Assembly (NCBI GenBank): GCA_002363695.1
Contig: DEWO01000069.1
Coordinates: forward strand, 17,291 to 22,883
From: Prevotella sp. UBA3208
GTDB taxonomy: Bacteria > Bacteroidota > Bacteroidia > Bacteroidales > Bacteroidaceae
DNA length: 5,593 nucleotides
Direction of reading: 5' to 3'
Below, in pieces: positions 1 through 5,520 of the stretch. The notes under the pieces were generated by a model. It saw only the letters and a list, made by a program, of their open reading frames with translations. It searched no databases and had not been told where the DNA came from. The position numbers and the translations under genes were made by a program. Within the stretch, counting starts at the first letter, position 1. Each line of letters opens with the position of its first letter.

Positions 1-846
1 AAGCGCGTCTTCGACACCTCAAAGGTGACCGACCACCACGCCATCATTCCCACCGGTGTGATACCCCAGAACCTGAGCGATGCCGAGCGCAACGTCTTCG
101 ACCTGGTGGCACGCCGTTTCATTGGCGTCTTCCTGCCCGACTGTAAGTTCTCGACCACTACGGTGCTGGGAGAAGTCAAGAGCGAAGAGGACACGGTAGA
201 GTTCAAGGTGACGGGAAAGGAGATTCTCGACCCAGGCTGGCGCGTAGTCAGAGGCAAAAAATCAGAAAACCCAGATAACTCCGAGGCTTCCGAAAACTCA
301 GAGTCCTCCGAGAAGACGGACGAAGAGCGCACACTGCCCACCTTCGTCAAGGGCGAGAGCGGCGAGCACACCCCTACCCTGACAGAGAAGATGACCACCC
401 CTCCACCTTATTATAATGAAGCCTCACTGCTGCGGGCCATGGAGACGGCGGGCAAGTTCGTCGAGGACGAGACCCTGCGTGCTGCCATGAAGGAGAACGG
501 CATTGGTCGTCCGTCGAGTCGTGCCGGCATCATCGAAACCCTGTTCAAGCGCCACTACATCAAGCGCGACCGCAAGCGCCTCGTGGCAACCCCTACCGGC
601 ATTGAGCTCATCGACCTCATTCACGAGGAACTGCTCAAGAGTTGTGAACTGACCGGCATCTGGGAGAAGAAGCTGCGCGACATAGAGCACAAGACCTACG
701 ACCCAGCCCAGTTCATTGCCGAACTTAAGCAGCAGGTGACGGACATCGTCAACGACGTTATGCGCGACCCCACCAACCGCCGCATTACCGTGCTGACCGA
801 TGCCGAAGTCAAAAAAGTCAAGAGCAACAAGCATAAGAAACAATAG
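1..846 (+). CDS. topB: DNA topoisomerase III (type IA), C-terminal part, 5' end outside window
   Basis: The reading frame is open from base 1, so the start and the TOPRIM domain lie upstream; 281 residues are visible. Type IA topoisomerases cut one DNA strand through a catalytic tyrosine and relax or decatenate DNA. Seen here are the conserved TDHHAIIPT segment (fragment residues 10-18), then the [15 protein letters not shown] stretch (about 134-148), and [17 protein letters not shown] (165-181), the family signature near the strand-passage gate. A Ser/Glu/Asn-rich acidic insert (about residues 88-110) interrupts the otherwise conserved part and is probably a disordered loop. The C-terminus is a short lysine-rich tail with no zinc-finger cysteines, which is usual for TopB rather than TopA. 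The gene ends in TAG and lies 5 bp before the exonuclease III gene, suggesting co-transcription. A topB carried on a conjugative element cannot be excluded from this fragment, but nothing mobile is seen nearby. Confidence 0.93.
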   Translation, partial: KRVFDTSKVTDHHAIIPTGVIPQNLSDAERNVFDLVARRFIGVFLPDCKFSTTTVLGEVKSEEDTVEFKVTGKEILDPGWRVVRGKKSENPDNSEASENSESSEKTDEERTLPTFVKGESGEHTPTLTEKMTTPPPYYNEASLLRAMETAGKFVEDETLRAAMKENGIGRPSSRAGIIETLFKRHYIKRDRKRLVATPTGIELIDLIHEELLKSCELTGIWEKKLRDIEHKTYDPAQFIAELKQQVTDIVNDVMRDPTNRRITVLTDAEVKKVKSNKHKKQ

Positions 847-851
847 ACACT

Positions 852-1604
852 ATGAAATTTATCAGTTGGAACGTCAACGGGCTCAGAGCCTGTGAAGGTA
901 AAGGATTCAGCGAGACATTCAGGCAGCTGGACGCAGACTTCTTCTGTCTGCAGGAGACCAAGATGCAGGCCGGACAGCTGGACCTGCAGTTTGACGGCTA
1001 CCAGTCGTACTGGAACTACGCCGACAAGAAAGGCTACTCCGGCACAGCCATCTTCACGCGTCATACACCCCTCAACGTGACTTACGGCATCGGCATCGAC
1101 CAGCACGACCACGAGGGACGCGTCATCACGCTGGAGATGGACGACTTCTATCTGGTCACCTGCTACACGCCCAACTCGCAGGACGGGCTGAAGCGACTGG
1201 ACTACCGTATGCAGTGGGAGGCCGACTTCCGCAACTACCTGACGAGACTCGATGCCAAGAAACCCGTCATCCTGTGCGGCGACCTGAACGTCGCCCACGA
1301 GGAGATAGACCTGAAGAATCCCAAGACCAATCGCCAGAACGCCGGTTTCACCGACCAGGAGCGTGAGCAGTTCACCACCTTACTAAATAGTGGTTTCATT
1401 GACACCTTCCGCACGCTCTATCCCGAACAGGTGACCTACTCCTGGTGGTCGTACCGCTTCCAGGCCCGCCAGAAGAATGCCGGATGGCGCATCGACTACT
1501 TCGTCACCTCCAATCGGCTCAAGTCACAGATAGAGGATGCCAAAATCCATACCGACATTCTGGGCAGCGACCACTGCCCGGTGGAATTAACGTTAAAAAG
1601 TTAA
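852..1604 (+). CDS. xth: Exodeoxyribonuclease III / AP endonuclease
   Basis: This is a complete 250-residue member of the ExoIII/APE1 family, normal length for bacteria. These Mg-dependent enzymes cleave the backbone 5' of abasic sites and remove 3' blocking groups and nucleotides in base excision repair. All catalytic landmarks are visible: WNVNGLR with N7, LQETK with the metal ligand E35, the YTPNS tyrosine Y105, GDLNVA with D144 and N146, RIDYF with D215, and the terminal GSDHCPV with D240 and H241. The WWSYR element (198-202), typical of the APE1-like subgroup, is also present. No signal peptide is seen, so it is cytoplasmic. The ATG at 852 starts directly at the conserved MKFISWN and lies 5 bp after the topoisomerase stop, so the two genes probably share a transcript. 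Bacteroidota annotations also use the symbols xth and exoA for it. No frame damage or missing residue is seen. Confidence 0.97.
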   Translation: MKFISWNVNGLRACEGKGFSETFRQLDADFFCLQETKMQAGQLDLQFDGYQSYWNYADKKGYSGTAIFTRHTPLNVTYGIGIDQHDHEGRVITLEMDDFYLVTCYTPNSQDGLKRLDYRMQWEADFRNYLTRLDAKKPVILCGDLNVAHEEIDLKNPKTNRQNAGFTDQEREQFTTLLNSGFIDTFRTLYPEQVTYSWWSYRFQARQKNAGWRIDYFVTSNRLKSQIEDAKIHTDILGSDHCPVELTLKS

Positions 1605-1635
1605 AAAGAAAGGTATAACGTAACGAAAAATACCT

Positions 1636-1643
1636 TACCTTTG
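1636..1643 (+). promoter_or_regulatory. Bacteroidota -7 promoter element of the Ala-rich lipoprotein gene
   Basis: TACCTTTG, followed by C, matches the Bacteroidota primary sigma factor -7 consensus TAnnTTTG exactly. It sits 62 bp before the ATG at 1706. No clear TTTG -33 box is visible at the usual spacing. The element indicates that the lipoprotein gene is transcribed independently of the topoisomerase/exonuclease pair, with an AT-rich leader of roughly 55 nt containing GGAG at 1691-1694. Confidence 0.7.
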
Positions 1644-1705
1644 CCGACGGTTTACGAACCACAACTAAACATGTTTTATTAATAATTAAAGGAGAAAGAG
1701 AAACT

Positions 1706-2299
1706 ATGAAGAAGATTCTTTTAGCAGTGATGGCTGTGGCTGCCATCGGATTCACATCGTGCGGTAACAAGACTCAGCAGGCTGATGCTGAGACTGCGGC
1801 TGTGGACTCTGTAGCTATCGTTGACTCTATTGCACAGGGAGCTGCCCAGGAGACCATCGACGCCCTGAGCGCCGACCTGGAGGCTAACGACGCTTCTAAG
1901 CTGCAGGCTACACTGGAAGGCATCAAGGCCAAGATTGCCGAGATTGTCAAGAACAATCCTGAGGTGGCCAAGGAGTATGTGGTGAAGGTGCAGACCTTCC
2001 TGAAGGAGAACGCTGACAAGGTGAAGGCACTGGTAGGCGACAATGCTGCCGTAGCTGCAGCCTTGAGCGCTGTGACCGACATCGAGCCCGCTAACGTGGT
2101 GAACGGTCTGCTGGAGCAGGTTGGCGACGCTGCTACCGAGGCGAAGGACGCTGCCGTTGACGCTGCCAACCAGAAGGCTAACGAGGCTAAGGAGGCTGCT
2201 GAGGAGAAGGCTAACGAGGCTAAGGAGGCTGCCAAGCAGAAGGCTAACGAGGCCATCGACAACGCCGCAGCATCTGCCAAGAGCAAGCTCGGACTGTAA
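1706..2299 (+). CDS. Alanine-rich lipoprotein with C-terminal 11-residue helical repeats
   Basis: I do not recognise a named family. The 197-residue product begins with a lipoprotein signal peptide: KK at 2-3, a hydrophobic stretch 4-16, and the lipobox FTSC with the lipidated cysteine at C19. The following residues, QQADAE (24-29), resemble the Gln-Ala-acidic type of Bacteroidota lipoprotein export signal, so surface display is possible. The rest is almost entirely Ala, Glu, Lys, Asp and Val and should be helical. From about residue 142 it becomes a repeat region, clearest as three 11-residue units starting at K157, K168 and K179 (KANEAKEAAEE, KANEAKEAAKQ, then a diverged copy). Such 11-mers are typical of LEA-like or right-handed coiled-coil helices. 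The ATG at 1706 is chosen because it begins the signal peptide. The gene has its own -7 element upstream and a hairpin terminator downstream. A role in envelope stress or spacing is only a guess. Confidence 0.85.
   Translation: MKKILLAVMAVAAIGFTSCGNKTQQADAETAAVDSVAIVDSIAQGAAQETIDALSADLEANDASKLQATLEGIKAKIAEIVKNNPEVAKEYVVKVQTFLKENADKVKALVGDNAAVAAALSAVTDIEPANVVNGLLEQVGDAATEAKDAAVDAANQKANEAKEAAEEKANEAKEAAKQKANEAIDNAAASAKSKLGL
2172..2270 (+). repeat. Three tandem 33-bp coding repeats in the lipoprotein gene
   Basis: Units start at 2172, 2205 and 2238, each beginning AGAAGGCTAACGAGGC. The first two are nearly identical through AAGGAGGCTG; the third diverges in its second half. The 33-bp period equals 11 codons, so copy number can change without breaking the frame. 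Confidence 0.9.
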
Positions 2300-2348
2300 T
2301 AAAAAGAGAAAAGAATAAAGGATAATTGCTTTTTCGTTGAATGAAACG

Positions 2349-2387
2349 GCCGGTTCGCTGAATATATTTCGCGAGCCGGCTCTTTTT
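2349..2387 (+). terminator. Rho-independent terminator after the Ala-rich lipoprotein gene
   Basis: The arms GCCGGTTCGC (2349-2358) and GCGAGCCGGC (2371-2380) form a 10-bp GC-rich stem with one U-G wobble and a 12-nt AT-rich loop. They are followed by TCTTTTT (2381-2387). The hairpin lies about 50 bp after the stop at 2299 and directly before the next promoter. Confidence 0.82.
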
Positions 2388-2398
2388 GTCTACCTTTG
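2367..2398 (+). promoter_or_regulatory. Promoter of the beta-helix lipoprotein gene
   Basis: TACCTTTG (2391-2398) matches the Bacteroidota -7 consensus. A TTTC at 2367-2370, 20 bp upstream, could serve as a weak -33 box. That box would lie in the loop of the preceding terminator hairpin. The leader to the ATG at 2441 is about 35 nt and A-rich, with AAAGGAT immediately before the start. The -7 element overlaps a possible upstream TTG start at 2396, which excludes that start. Confidence 0.7.
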
Positions 2399-2440
2399 TC
2401 AGCAGAAAAGATAATATTAACTCAAAAAAAGACAAAGGAT

Positions 2441-4237
2441 ATGAAAAAGACAATGATTCTCTCCATGCTGGCAGCCCTCACGTGGCTCAACACAGCATGT
2501 TCCAGCGACGACCCGCTGGACAGTTACACCAACAGGAACACCCAGCCCACCAACAACACCAGTGGCGGTGGGAACACCAGCGGCGGTGCCTCCGGCAGTG
2601 GCAGTACCGCCACTGGCGACCTGACCACCTTCGCAGTGAAAATAGACAAGACAACGGCCGAGCCCACCAGCGGAACTGCCTCCGCCTACTACCCCGAAGA
2701 GGAAGACAACCTGGCCAACAACAGTTTCGCCACCCAGGTGGCCATTGACCTGACCAACCCGACAGCCAAGACGGAGAACGGCGTGACCATTACCGTCAAC
2801 GGCGGACACGTCACTGCCGACCACGGCTCGGAGAAAGGCATCTGCTACTACGTCACCGGCACCACCAGCAACGGGTCGCTGACCATTCTGGGCGAGAAGA
2901 AGTACGAGGTGATACTGAACGGTGTGGACATCACCAACCCTGACAGCGCCGCCCTGAACCTGCTCAGCAAGAAGCGTGCCTTCGTCATGCTGGCCGACGG
3001 CACCACCAACAAGCTGACTGACGGCACCAGCTCGAAGAACGACCATAAAGGCGCCCTCTACTGCAAGGGCAAGCTGTTGTTCAACGGCAAGGGAGCACTG
3101 GAGGTCTACGGCAACTACAACAACGGCATCCACTCGGCCGACTACATCATCTTCAACACGGGCAACAACATCTACGCCAAGTCTACTGCCAACCACGGCA
3201 TCAAGGCCAACGACGGCGTGTTCATCAACGGCGGCATCCTGAATGTCGAAGTATCGGCTGCTGCTGCCAAGGGCATCAACTGCGAGTCGGACATCACCGT
3301 CAACGGCGGACGTACCACCGTCATCACCACGGGTGACGGCGCTTGGGACACCGAAGACCTGGAGGCCAAGGGGGCAGCCTGTCTGAAGACCGACTCGGTG
3401 TTCACCATCAACGGTGGCGAACTGTGGCTCATGAGCACCGGCAGCGGCGGCAAGGGCATCAATGTCGACATGGAAGGCTACTTCAACGGCGGCAGCACCT
3501 ACATCGTCACCACGGGCAGCCAGTTCAAGAGCAACAACGACACAGCTTCGCCCAAGGGTATCAAGGTTGACGGCGACCTGGACATTGCCGGAGGCCGCAT
3601 CTGGGTACGCACCAGCGGTACCAACGGCGAGGGCATCGAGACCAAGAGCACCCTGACCATCAGCGGCGGCGAGGTAGCCAGCTATGCCTACGACGACGCC
3701 ATCAACTCGAAGAGTCACATGAACATCACCGGCGGCTACGTCTTCGCACTGGGTCAGCACAACGACGGCATCGATGCCAACGGCAACTGCTACATCAAGG
3801 GCGGCTTCGTCTTCGCCAGCAGTTCCGGCTCTCCTGAGGTAGCCATCGATGCCAATACCGAGGGCGGCTACAAGCTCTACATACAGGGAGGAACGCTGGT
3901 TGCCGTGGGCGGACTGGAAAACGGTGCGCAACTCAGCCAAGCTTGCTATCAGAGCTCATGGAGTGCCAACACCTGGTATGCCCTGAAGTACGACAGCACC
4001 ACCTTCGCCTTCAAGACTCCCTCCAGCGGCGGCAACGGCCTGATCATCTCAACCCCCTCCACGCCTACCCTGCAGTCAGGAGTCACCGTAACGGGCGGCA
4101 CATCCTACTTCGGAGGCTTAGGCAACATAGGAGCCACGGTCAGCGGAGGCAGCACCGTCACGCTCTCGTCCTATACGGGCGGAATGGGTGGAATGGGCGG
4201 TGGCGGAATGCCCGGCGGAGGCCCCGGAGGGTGGTGA
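2441..4237 (+). CDS. Surface lipoprotein with Cthe_2159-like beta-helix, putative carbohydrate-binding protein
   Basis: The product has 598 residues. MKKTMILSMLAALTWLNTAC is a lipoprotein signal peptide with lipidated C20; SSDDP follows and resembles an acidic surface-export signal. A Gly/Ser/Thr/Asn-rich linker runs to about residue 60. The body resembles the Cthe_2159 family (Pfam PF14262): EVILNGVDITN (from 156), ADGTTNKLTDG (185-195), then HKGALYCKG and GNYNNGIHSAD (about 202-240). After these come repeated rungs of the type GIK-AND...FINGG, INGG, ISGG, ITGG, IKGG and IQGG up to about residue 500, the pattern of a right-handed parallel beta-helix. The founding member from Clostridium thermocellum binds acidic and cellulosic polysaccharides; the ligand here is unknown. 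The protein ends in a glycine/methionine-rich tail, residues 580-598. I chose the ATG at 2441 because it starts the signal peptide and lies after the promoter. No SusC/SusD-like genes or glycosidases are adjacent. It could be an adhesin rather than a nutrient-binding protein. Confidence 0.9.
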   Translation: MKKTMILSMLAALTWLNTACSSDDPLDSYTNRNTQPTNNTSGGGNTSGGASGSGSTATGDLTTFAVKIDKTTAEPTSGTASAYYPEEEDNLANNSFATQVAIDLTNPTAKTENGVTITVNGGHVTADHGSEKGICYYVTGTTSNGSLTILGEKKYEVILNGVDITNPDSAALNLLSKKRAFVMLADGTTNKLTDGTSSKNDHKGALYCKGKLLFNGKGALEVYGNYNNGIHSADYIIFNTGNNIYAKSTANHGIKANDGVFINGGILNVEVSAAAAKGINCESDITVNGGRTTVITTGDGAWDTEDLEAKGAACLKTDSVFTINGGELWLMSTGSGGKGINVDMEGYFNGGSTYIVTTGSQFKSNNDTASPKGIKVDGDLDIAGGRIWVRTSGTNGEGIETKSTLTISGGEVASYAYDDAINSKSHMNITGGYVFALGQHNDGIDANGNCYIKGGFVFASSSGSPEVAIDANTEGGYKLYIQGGTLVAVGGLENGAQLSQACYQSSWSANTWYALKYDSTTFAFKTPSSGGNGLIISTPSTPTLQSGVTVTGGTSYFGGLGNIGATVSGGSTVTLSSYTGGMGGMGGGGMPGGGPGGW

Positions 4238-4429
4238 CTGACCACCTTCCACCTCAGGCCAGTGCCCCAGTTCCATCCATGGCTGGAGTTCTGGCACGAG
4301 GGCGCCGAAGACCGCTACTTCGACGACGACTTTCCCCCAGGCCCGCCCCCCGACGGTCCTCCCATGGACGACGACTTTCCACCTCCCCCTCCCGGAGAGG
4401 CGGAAAGTCGTTTACTCCTCCGTAATTGA
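4238..4429 (+). other. In-frame open stretch behind the beta-helix stop codon, with DDDFPP repeat
   Basis: In the frame of the beta-helix gene, the TGA at 4235-4237 is followed by 63 more sense codons before TGA at 4427. The conceptual peptide is rich in Asp and Pro, with FDDDFPPGPPPDGPPM followed by DDDFPPPPPG. The two DDDFPP units rest on an exact 14-bp direct repeat, GACGACGACTTTCC, at 4322-4335 and 4367-4380, 45 bp (15 codons) apart. No ATG lies early in this frame; a GTG at 4262 would give 55 residues. It may be a former C-terminal tail, a small gene, or only open because the region is GC-rich. The second half also contains a strong palindrome, so the peptide may be an accident of a repeat element. 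It is not called as a gene. Confidence 0.3.
4371..4411. repeat. 41-nt palindrome (REP-like hairpin)
   Basis: ACGACTTTCC (4371-4380) and GGAAAGTCGT (4402-4411) are perfect inverted arms. The match continues inward as CCTC and CC with two mismatches, giving 16 Watson-Crick pairs out of 18 around a 5-nt loop (4389-4393). Read as minus-strand RNA, both mismatches become G-U pairs, so the stem is continuous. No T-run follows on either side, so a simple rho-independent terminator is unlikely. Confidence 0.75.
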
Positions 4430-4463
4430 GCCGCCGTGCCCTCGGCTCACTATCACAAAACGA

Positions 4464-4516
4464 ATTCCGCCGGGGCTGCGCCGCGGCAGTCTCGGCGGAT
4501 AAAAATTCTCGGTGGG
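4464..4516 (+). repeat. 53-bp hairpin repeat, copy 1
   Basis: This copy matches the one at 5125-5177 at 51 of 53 positions, in the same orientation. Arms CCGCCGGGGCTGC (4467-4479) and GCAGTCTCGGCGG (4486-4498) pair completely as plus-strand RNA with two G-U wobbles and a 6-nt loop. The constant tail ATAAAAATTCTCGGTGGG follows. It ends 17 bp beyond the toxin stop codon. On the minus strand the hairpin is followed by TTCGTTTTG and might weakly terminate toxin transcription. Confidence 0.85.
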
Positions 4517-4533
4517 AATTTACTGGGGAGCGA

Positions 4534-4815
4534 TCACCAGCCGAACAGGTCGGCGTGGGTTCCCGTCTCAAGGAATAGCAGCGTCAGTTCACGGTCGTGC
4601 TGCTCCCAGGTCATCAGCCAGCTCGGCTGGATGTGGCATTCCCACTGCCCCTTACGGTCGCCTTTCAGCGGATGGGGCAGATATTCCTTGGGGAGCGAGC
4701 CATTCTGGGCAAGCAGGCGCATTGCATTAAAGATGAGATGCATGTCATAGCCTCGCTTCTCGCAACGCTTCAACTGCTTGTCGAACCGGTTGGTAGTCTT
4801 GATTCTGTACTTCAT
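4534..4815 (-). CDS. Type II toxin-antitoxin system toxin, YafQ family (RelE superfamily)
   Basis: This 93-residue protein has the length and pattern of E. coli YafQ, a ribosome-dependent mRNA endonuclease that stops translation when its antitoxin is degraded. Matching landmarks are HPLKG (H48, equivalent to YafQ H50), H61 (H63), W66 (W68), and the C-terminal GTHADLFG with H87 and F91. Two active-site positions differ: YafQ D61 is E59 here, and YafQ D67 is S65 (PSW instead of PDW). The fold may be intact, but activity could be reduced or rely on the histidines. The N-terminus KTTNRFDKQLKRCEKRG is the usual basic helix. The ATG at 4815 overlaps the antitoxin stop in an ATGA, a common arrangement for translational coupling in TA pairs. 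Family assignment is confident; toxicity is not shown by the sequence. Confidence 0.93.
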   Translation of the reverse strand: MKYRIKTTNRFDKQLKRCEKRGYDMHLIFNAMRLLAQNGSLPKEYLPHPLKGDRKGQWECHIQPSWLMTWEQHDRELTLLFLETGTHADLFGW

Positions 4816-5045
4816 AGAGCTACGCCAAGCTTCTCGAACAAATCCTCTACAGAGTCATATTCGGTCACCCGACCGTGCTTGACGTCATCCATAGCAGCCT
4901 TGTAGTCGGCCGTCTTGGTGATGTCATCAACTCTCTGTGAGGTTTTCTGCACCTTCACCGATGTTACGCCCATCAGCATCTTGCAGGCCTGTTTCACTTT
5001 CGCCACGAGGCTCTCGTCCTCCACTTGTAATACGATTGTTGCCAT
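4812..5045 (-). CDS. Antitoxin of the YafQ-type toxin
   Basis: The 77-residue protein is encoded immediately upstream of the toxin, overlapping it by 4 bp. It begins MATIVLQVEDESLVAKVKQACK, a short beta-strand followed by a helix that could form the dimeric DNA-binding end. The second half, ending DVKHGRVTEYDSVEDLFEKL, is acidic and of the type seen in Bacteroidota antitoxins that wrap RelE/YafQ toxins. The sequence is only weakly like E. coli DinJ, so the exact antitoxin family is not assigned. The role is inferred mainly from gene order, size and the C-terminal pattern. The ATG at 5045 has GGAAAG about 3 bp upstream and follows a good -7 element, so the operon order is promoter, antitoxin, toxin. 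Such antitoxins normally repress their own promoter. Confidence 0.85.
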   Translation of the reverse strand: MATIVLQVEDESLVAKVKQACKMLMGVTSVKVQKTSQRVDDITKTADYKAAMDDVKHGRVTEYDSVEDLFEKLGVAL

Positions 5046-5075
5046 ATCTTTCCTTGCTTAAACGTTTCTACCGCT

Positions 5076-5107
5076 GCAAAGTTACGACTATTTCCCCAAA
5101 TATCCAA
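5076..5107 (-). promoter_or_regulatory. Promoter of the toxin-antitoxin operon
   Basis: On the minus strand TAACTTTG (5084-5077) followed by C matches the Bacteroidota -7 consensus. TTGG (5107-5104) lies 19 bp upstream as a near-consensus -33 box. Another TTTG at 5100-5097 is too close at 12 bp. The leader to the ATG at 5045 is about 25 nt and contains the palindrome AAACGTTT (5060-5067), a possible operator. Confidence 0.7.
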
Positions 5108-5124
5108 GGATTCGCCGAGATATT

Positions 5125-5177
5125 ATTCCGCTGGGGCTGCGCTGCGGCAGTCTCGGCGGATAAAAATTCTCGGTGGG
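5125..5177 (+). repeat. 53-bp hairpin repeat, copy 2
   Basis: This is the second copy of the element at 4464-4516. Its arms are 5128-5140 and 5147-5159 with loop GCTGCG. The only differences are C to T at 5132 in the left arm, which keeps pairing as U-G, and C to T at 5143 in the loop. It lies upstream of the TA promoter, so the two copies bracket the TA operon. TTCGCCGAGA at 5111-5120 is a further near-match to the right arm and could form an alternative hairpin. A run of eight G follows at 5183-5190. Confidence 0.85.
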
Positions 5178-5205
5178 GATGCGGGGGGGGATGTTTCAGA
5201 ACTTG

Positions 5206-5424
5206 CTATCTTGCGGTCTTATGGTGGAAGAAGCCTTCGTAACAAAAGTCTTCGTCCAGATGCTCCCAATGGATGCCGTATGGCGAGAGCGTATATTGCT
5301 CGCGTTCGGCGGGTGTAGCATTGCGGAGTGCTGTGTAGTCGTCAAAGCGCTCGCAGGCCTTTCGGCCATCGGCGGTCTACACCCAAATCTCGGTTGGCGT
5401 AAGCCAGATTTTCGTTACTTCCAT
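5206..5424 (-). pseudogene. DUF2442 family protein interrupted by an in-frame TAG
   Basis: Reading the minus strand from ATG 5424 gives MEVTKIWLTPTEIWV, then TAG at 5379-5377, then TADGRKACERFDDYTALRN and on to GIHWEHLDEDFCYEGFF, ending in TAG at 5208-5206. The layout matches small DUF2442 proteins: an IW-V-TADGRxA core, an F-DY-LRNAT segment, an AEREQYTLSPYGIHW segment, and LDED---EGFF at the end. With the stop ignored the protein would have 72 residues, about full length. Homologues usually carry Lys or Arg at the stop position, so one AAG-to-TAG change explains it. No in-frame ATG, GTG or TTG follows, so a restart is unlikely. An ATG at 5427 is an alternative start. It lies 5 bp after a truncated DUF4160 frame, the common partner of DUF2442. 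A sequencing error at the TAG cannot be excluded. Confidence 0.85.
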
Positions 5425-5432
5425 CATTGCCA

Positions 5433-5495
5433 TTACTTTTGGTCATTGGAGTAGAACATGAATCGGAGTCCGAAGAGGGTGAAAAGTTGCGGCAT
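5433..5495 (-). pseudogene. DUF4160 gene truncated after 20 codons
   Basis: From ATG 5495 the minus strand encodes MPQLFTLFGLRFMFYSND, then QK and TAA. This is the characteristic beginning of DUF4160 proteins, which normally continue with a His-rich stretch such as PIHVHV and reach about 75-90 residues. Everything after the FYSND motif is missing, and the DUF2442 start follows 5 bp later. A deletion that joined the 5' end of this gene to the region just before its partner fits best. The promoter and start codon remain intact. The residual peptide is probably non-functional, though it could act as a short leader. Recognition rests on about 18 residues, but they match the family's start position and motif order. 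Confidence 0.78.
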
Positions 5496-5520
5496 AATTG
5501 TATTGTTTTACGTTTCTGTG

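Noticed and set aside
1774..2286. 170-codon minus-strand frame opposite the Ala-rich lipoprotein
   Set aside because: Its Ala/Ser/Leu-rich sequence mirrors the GCT/AAG/GAG repeats of the real gene. It has no promoter or motif of its own.
2396..2440. Upstream TTG start for the beta-helix lipoprotein
   Set aside because: It overlaps the -7 promoter element and would place 15 polar residues before the signal peptide; ATG 2441 fits better.
2417..3940. Long minus-strand open frame (507 codons) opposite the beta-helix gene
   Set aside because: It is the antisense shadow of a GC-rich repetitive gene. Its Val/Ala/Gly/Asp composition has no domain pattern, and the plus strand has a promoter, a signal peptide and a recognisable fold.
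4254..4571. 105-codon minus-strand frame across the palindrome and repeat copy 1
   Set aside because: It is Arg-rich, reads through two hairpin elements, and overlaps the end of the toxin gene without a plausible start signal.
4464..5177. The two 53-bp repeats as ends of an insertion sequence or a CRISPR
   Set aside because: There is no transposase between them, they are direct rather than inverted ends, and there are only two copies about 660 bp apart, so neither an IS nor a CRISPR array is supported.
5173..5454. 93-codon plus-strand frame over the DUF2442 region
   Set aside because: It is antisense to the recognisable DUF2442 sequence, starts beside the G-run, and shows no family pattern.
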